This document shows positions 59,803 to 64,000 of a stretch of DNA of 64,000 nucleotides, piece after piece; position 1 is the stretch's first letter, and every line of letters begins with the position of its first letter. The stretch comes from Rhizoclosmatium globosum. Taxonomy: Eukaryota; Chytridiomycota; Chytridiomycetes; Chytridiales; Chytriomycetaceae. The stretch lies in assembly GCA_002104985.1 (NCBI GenBank), contig MCGO01000029.1:372001-436000 (forward strand), in the 5' to 3' direction. The notes below the pieces were generated by a model that searched no databases, was not told where the DNA came from, and worked only from the letters and a program-made list of their open reading frames with translations. A program made the translations under genes and the position numbers.

Positions 59803-61005
59803 ATGAGCTCATCTACACATCCACTTGTCCTTCTTGGACAGCCACTTCTCGATATATCCGTGTCTGTGTCGAACGAGGAGCTTTCGCAGTTTGGGCTGAA
59901 AGCGAACGACATGGTCCTTGCGAGCGACTGCCACGCCGCCCTCTTTTCCGCCGTTGAAACCCGCGAAGATGCTTGGTTTCTCGCGGGTGGTTCGGCGCAG
60001 AACTCGGCTCGTGGCGCTCAGGTTCGTTTGTTGTTTTATCTTGAATGCGATTGACGATTGTTGTGGTTAACCCCAACTCCAAACTCACTTTAAATCAGTG
60101 GCTGCTTCCCGCGGACTCTGTCGCCTTTGTTGGATGCGTTGGAAATGATGCCGCAAAGGAAACTCTTGAACGGGTTGCCGCAAAGGATGGACTGACAGCT
60201 GACTTCCTTGTCCATCAAACACTGCCAACTGGAAAGTGTGCTGTCCTCATCACAGGAAACAATCGCTCAATGGTCACTGATCTTCAGGTATGTATTCTTA
60301 GCTTCATCGTGTGTCTAACGAACGTGTCTCAGGCTTCTCAACAATTGGATCTGCATAAACTCAAAACTCGATGGGAACGCGTCGAAAACGCTCGGATCTT
60401 TTATTGCACAGCATATCTACTGAAAGACTCGTTTGATGCCGTTCTGGCTGTCGCGCAACATGCAACAAACAACAACAAAACATTCTGTTTTAACCTTGCT
60501 GCTCCATGGATTCCGTCAGTCTTTCCGAACGAATTGGAACAGGCTATTTACTATGCAGACTATTTATTCGGTTCGTTAAGACGAAATCTAAAATCAAAAA
60601 AGTACTTAACATGCACATTGATATTTAGGGAATGAATCTGAGGCACGCGCATACGCCGAAGCAAACAAGTTATCAGCAACTTCTATAGATGGAATCGCGC
60701 TTCATATGAGTACCTTGCCGAAATCACCCACCTCGTTCCTCAAATCACGTATTGTTGTAATCACCCAAGGCCCTGACCCAATTATAATTGCTACAAACGG
60801 GCAGCTATTGACGCACCCAGTTCCCAAAGTCTCGGATATTGTGGATACAAACGGGGCTGGCGATGCGTTTTGTGGAGGATTCTTGGCAGGCTTGGTAGAA
60901 CAGAGAGATTTGAACGAATGTCTTGAGAAGGCAGTGTTTGTAGCAAACACTGTTCTGAAGCAACAAGGAGCTTCGTATCCCCCAAAAGCTACCAGCAATA
61001 TATAG
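59803..61005 (+). CDS. PfkB-family adenosine kinase, tandem copy 2
   Basis: Exons 59803-60020, 60100-60287, 60333-60571, 60629-61005 (boundaries approximate to a base or two). Motifs: LGQPLLDISVSVSNEEL, FLAGGSAQNSARGAQWLLP, FVGCVGNDAAKE, LPTGKCAVLITGNNRSMVT, CFNLAAPWIPSV and DTNGAGDAFCGGFL with the intact catalytic Asp. Same order and length as copy 1, but with an extra intron after DLQ. The divergence between copies is larger than between ThrE B and C. Confidence 0.92.
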
Positions 61006-61070
61006 AAATAAAAAAGAATTTGTGGCTTTACGTGAGTACGCTCTTGGGAAATTCTAAATATTTATTCAGT

Positions 61071-62783
61071 TTACGCCTCGTACTTCAAAACTTGATCAGC
61101 AAATGGTTTCCATGCCTTCGCAATCGAAACTGGATGATTAATCATGAGTCCCACTCCACGAATCAAAAGAGAGACTCGGCAGGGCATAATCAACATGTCC
61201 ATCGTCTTCTCCCAAGGATCTTCCCTGAAGCACTTGTCAACGAACTGTTGAAGGTTGAGTCCTTCAGTGACATCTCGCCCATCTTGATCGAAACCAATTG
61301 TGCACATCTTGAAAATAACTTCCTTGTCCATATACTTTGATTTGTAGGCGCCAAGCTCTGCCATCCTCTTGAGTTCATCCTTGTCCTTGTCGCACAAAGC
61401 TTTAACAATTCGAGCAACAAAAACGCGCTCCTCTTTAGTCAAAACCTTGATTTGTCCCATATCAAGCATCCCCAATCGTCCATCTTCAAGCAACAAAAAG
61501 TTTCCAGGGTGAGGGTCTCCATTCAAGAAGCCATCAACAAGAACCTGATGTCCATGCACTTTAGTCAACGTGGCCATGATACGTGCGCTGTTCAAAGGAA
61601 TAAAGGACTTGCGGTACGGCATCCTCCAGCTCGGAATAACAGCTCCAAGCGTCCAATTGTACAACACAACAGGAGTATTCACAATCGCATCACTAGTCTT
61701 GAGTAATCCGAATACAAATCAATAGCAAACTCCGACGGCCCATCATACGCAGGCGGGAGTCCCTCTCTTGCATACTTTTCACGCATCTCGTTCTCAAACT
61801 TTTCCAAAGTCGTTCCGTTTCGTTCACACCACTCGCGGCCAACGTTTCTGACTCCGTCGACTAGTTTTACGCCCTTCAAGAATTCCATTGTGAGTACTTT
61901 GCGGGCACAGAGGTCTGGGTAGGCGCGGGGGACGACGATACGGTTTCCGAATTTAGGGGTCATGTTCCTGTGCATGATGTTGAGGTTTTCGGCTTCGACG
62001 GCGTAATCGAATTCGTTCACGAATTGTTTTTCGATTTCGTCAAAGATGATGCATTGTTCAGGGGCAAAGATTTTGCAGAAGTTTCTGTTTAGAGTTTTAC
62101 AATGCGTATCAGTGAACTGTACGATAATGTTCGAATTCATCATACCTGGCAGTGGAGAGATCGTTTCTAAACAGGGCTTCTGCGCCAGGCGATTGAATCT
62201 TGACAGCAACTGGCTTTCCGTTAGACTTCAAAATCGCCTTGTGGACTTGACCAACTACAAGAAACCAAACATTAGCATCCGATCCTTCTTCCTATAAACA
62301 GCTTACTTGATGCTGATCCAATCGGTGTATCGCTAAACTCCAAAAACACATCCTCAACCTTCTCAATCCCCAACGACTCCCTCACAACCTTTCTCGCCTG
62401 CTCCCCATCCATAAGCGCAGGTACTTTATCTTCCAACTCCCTCAACTTTTCGATATAAACTGGCGACAGGACATCGCTCCGATGGGCCATCATCTGGCCA
62501 ACCTTGATGTAGAAGCCACGAAGGTCCTTGAAGTTCTGCAGGACAATGTCAGCGTACTTGTCGTCGAGGGCTTTCCAGTCTGCGGACTTTGCGTCTTCGG
62601 ACATTGGGATTGTTTTGTGTTTGAGCTCAACGAGGCGGTAGTGCGTGATGATGGGACCCATTCCGGACCAGAGACGCAGAGTGCGATTGAGCCGTCGTCT
62701 TTGTCGACGGTTAAACTGTAGGCCGTTGGTGGCGCCACGAGGAGCGCAGTTCCCGCGGCGAGAAGGCGGAGTCGGCTGCCCAT
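61071..62783 (-). CDS. ABC1/COQ8 family atypical kinase
   Basis: ATG 62783, stop at 61071; exons about 62307-62783, 62146-62254, 61071-62084. The N-terminus MGSRLRLLAAGTALLVAPPT is hydrophobic. ABC1/UbiB motifs: GFYIKVGQMMAHRSDVLSP (KxGQ, Lys-Gln near the active site), GSASIGQVHKA (Ala-rich loop in place of a Gly loop), PVAVKIQ (catalytic Lys), NEFDYAVEAENLNIM (Asp/Glu), GFLNGDPHPGNFLL (DPHPGN catalytic loop) and LLDMGQIKVLT (DxG). Mitochondrial members act in coenzyme Q biosynthesis (COQ8) or, in other branches, lipid homeostasis; branch assignment is uncertain. Frame gaps near 62685 and 61695. Confidence 0.9.
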
Positions 62784-62954
62784 TTGACGTTTTTCAAGCT
62801 GTGATTCCAATGTTCTAACTTGCACCCAACATCCTTTTATTTAAGTGGATATGCGATTCAGAGAATAACAATAACGTCCATTGAGAAAAAGAAACAAAAG
62901 AACCGAGATATACGCGGGCCTATACCACTACAGACAATCCTTCTTATCACACAC

Positions 62955-64000
62955 TCACAAACTGAGTCCAGGAATCCTTCCACTAGCCCTTCCCATTTCA
63001 TCCACCTTCTTCATCAAGTCATACGCGACCGACTGTCCAACGACAGAGTCATGCTTATAATCTGGGTGTGCAGCAACAAAGTCGCGGATCCAACGAGCTC
63101 CAGTTGGGATCTTTCCAGACGCACGACGAGAAATGAAGTCAAGGTATTCTTCCAAGCCCTTCAACGTCTTGTATGACAAGTTGGGTGCAGCAGAGAGGTA
63201 CGCGCGGACAAGTGGAACCATTCCAGGGAATTTACCAGCCTTTGAATGACATTTAGTTTACCGACAACGTGAGTGAGAAGTGGTGAGAGAACGAGAGACT
63301 TACCTTTCCATTCATGATTTCATTCACAGTCAGCTCAACCAACGCGTCCACACCATCAGGCCCAACATCCTCAAACGCATCAAACTCAGCAGGACGTCTG
63401 GCAGGGTTTCCAAACACATTCCGCCTGAACAAAACTTCTCGTTCAACACAGCGTCTCGCTTTTGTCCCTTCGCCATGTTCTCATCTACTTTCGTGAGGGG
63501 CATGTACAAGTTCAGGTCAAAGCTCAGAATTGTGCGTGTCAGGAGAACGACAAAGACGCTGTAGGCTGCGTTTTCAAAGTCTGTAAATTGAATCTCCATG
63601 CTTCGGAATTCAACGCGCCATCCGATGGGGGAAAGTGGTGGAGGAGGTTTGAAGCGCATTGTCTGCCAGTTTGTGGATTGGATGTTTTCAAAGTGGTCGC
63701 TGGAAGTTTTATCGTCAAGGTTCAGCTTTTCGTTGAAAATAACGATTGGATCCCGAATAAAGAGATGGGCGTAGTGCTTTGCAAGGAGATCGTCGATACC
63801 TTCTCAGAAATATTGAGCTACAATTGCATCCAAGTTGATTTCTCACCATTGCTCTTCAATTCATTAAAGATGGCCTCATCGTAACCAAAGGAATATCATT
63901 GTACTTTGGATCATAATAAGTATCTTTGGGAGGTGGAAGAGATGTTGACGCAGGACTGTGGACATCAGGGTCAGAGAAACATCCTCCAGAATATGATGGT
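62955..64000 (-). CDS. GSH1: Glutamate-cysteine ligase catalytic subunit (partial, 5' part outside window)
   Basis: The gene continues past the right edge. Exons: 63304-about 63799 (with a further intron), 62955-63239, and upstream from about 63800. Eukaryotic GCL motifs: [84 protein letters not shown] ([13 protein letters not shown]) and an [13 protein letters not shown] strand. It makes gamma-glutamylcysteine, the rate-limiting step of glutathione synthesis. Single-base gaps near 63437 (TTT should be TTTT) and 63865 (before DEAIFNEL) break the raw frame. The C-terminus ends [12 protein letters not shown]. Confidence 0.93.

Overview
This is nuclear DNA of a eukaryote, almost certainly a fungus. 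Nearly every gene is broken by short GT-AG introns of about 45-80 nt, genes sit on both strands 50-600 bp apart, and the content is eukaryotic: NOT4, an HLTF/RAD5-type helicase, PKA and CK2 catalytic subunits, TSG101, PP1, PWP1, a PANK4-like fusion, GSH1, COQ8 and a three-copy array of the ThrE/Prm10 family. An early-diverging lineage such as Chytridiomycota is my inference; nothing in the window proves the phylum.

Layout. 1-520: 3' end of a glycosyltransferase-like gene. 633-11.8 kb: NOT4 and an HLTF-type DNA repair ATPase (both minus), then the PKA catalytic subunit (plus). 12.1-18.0 kb: two tandem CLC channel/exchanger genes. 18.2-26.4 kb: ESCRT-I TSG101/VPS23, CK2 alpha, a small secreted protein, pyroglutamyl peptidase, and a PANK4-like pantothenate kinase/DUF89 fusion. 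26.4-28.2 kb: gene-poor, with a 266-bp tandem repeat array and a tRNA-His. 28.4-38.3 kb: lineage-specific genes (membrane-anchored P-loop ATPase, small heat-shock protein, an adhesin-like membrane protein with cytoplasmic SFxDxY repeats, a Cys/His-tail protein, hypotheticals, a GNAT acetyltransferase) and tRNA-like dispersed repeats. 38.5-40.6 kb: a probable type I membrane protein with a cytoplasmic SAM domain. 40.7-49.7 kb: PWP1, a type II membrane glycosyltransferase-like protein, a mitochondrial folate/FAD-type carrier, PP1 and an M13 metallopeptidase. 49.8-57.9 kb: three tandem ThrE/Prm10 genes with a 1.4-kb Mutator-like inverted-repeat element between copies 2 and 3. 58.5-61.0 kb: two tandem adenosine kinase/PfkB genes. 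61.0-64.0 kb: COQ8/ABC1 kinase and the 3' part of glutamate-cysteine ligase.

There is no operon-like co-functional cluster. Themes are signalling (PKA, CK2, PP1), mRNA/rRNA metabolism (NOT4, PWP1), ion and solute transport (CLC pair, ThrE array, mitochondrial carrier), purine and cofactor metabolism (adenosine kinases, PANK4-like, COQ8, GSH1), and tandem duplication (CLC x2, ThrE x3, adenosine kinase x2).

Integrity warning: about a dozen strongly conserved genes carry one or more apparent single-base frameshifts, mostly one base missing, often at short homopolymers, while other long genes (HLTF, PKA, PP1, PWP1, ThrE copies 2 and 3) are clean. This looks more like uncorrected consensus errors than mass pseudogenisation, so CDS coordinates below are given as gene spans through these points.
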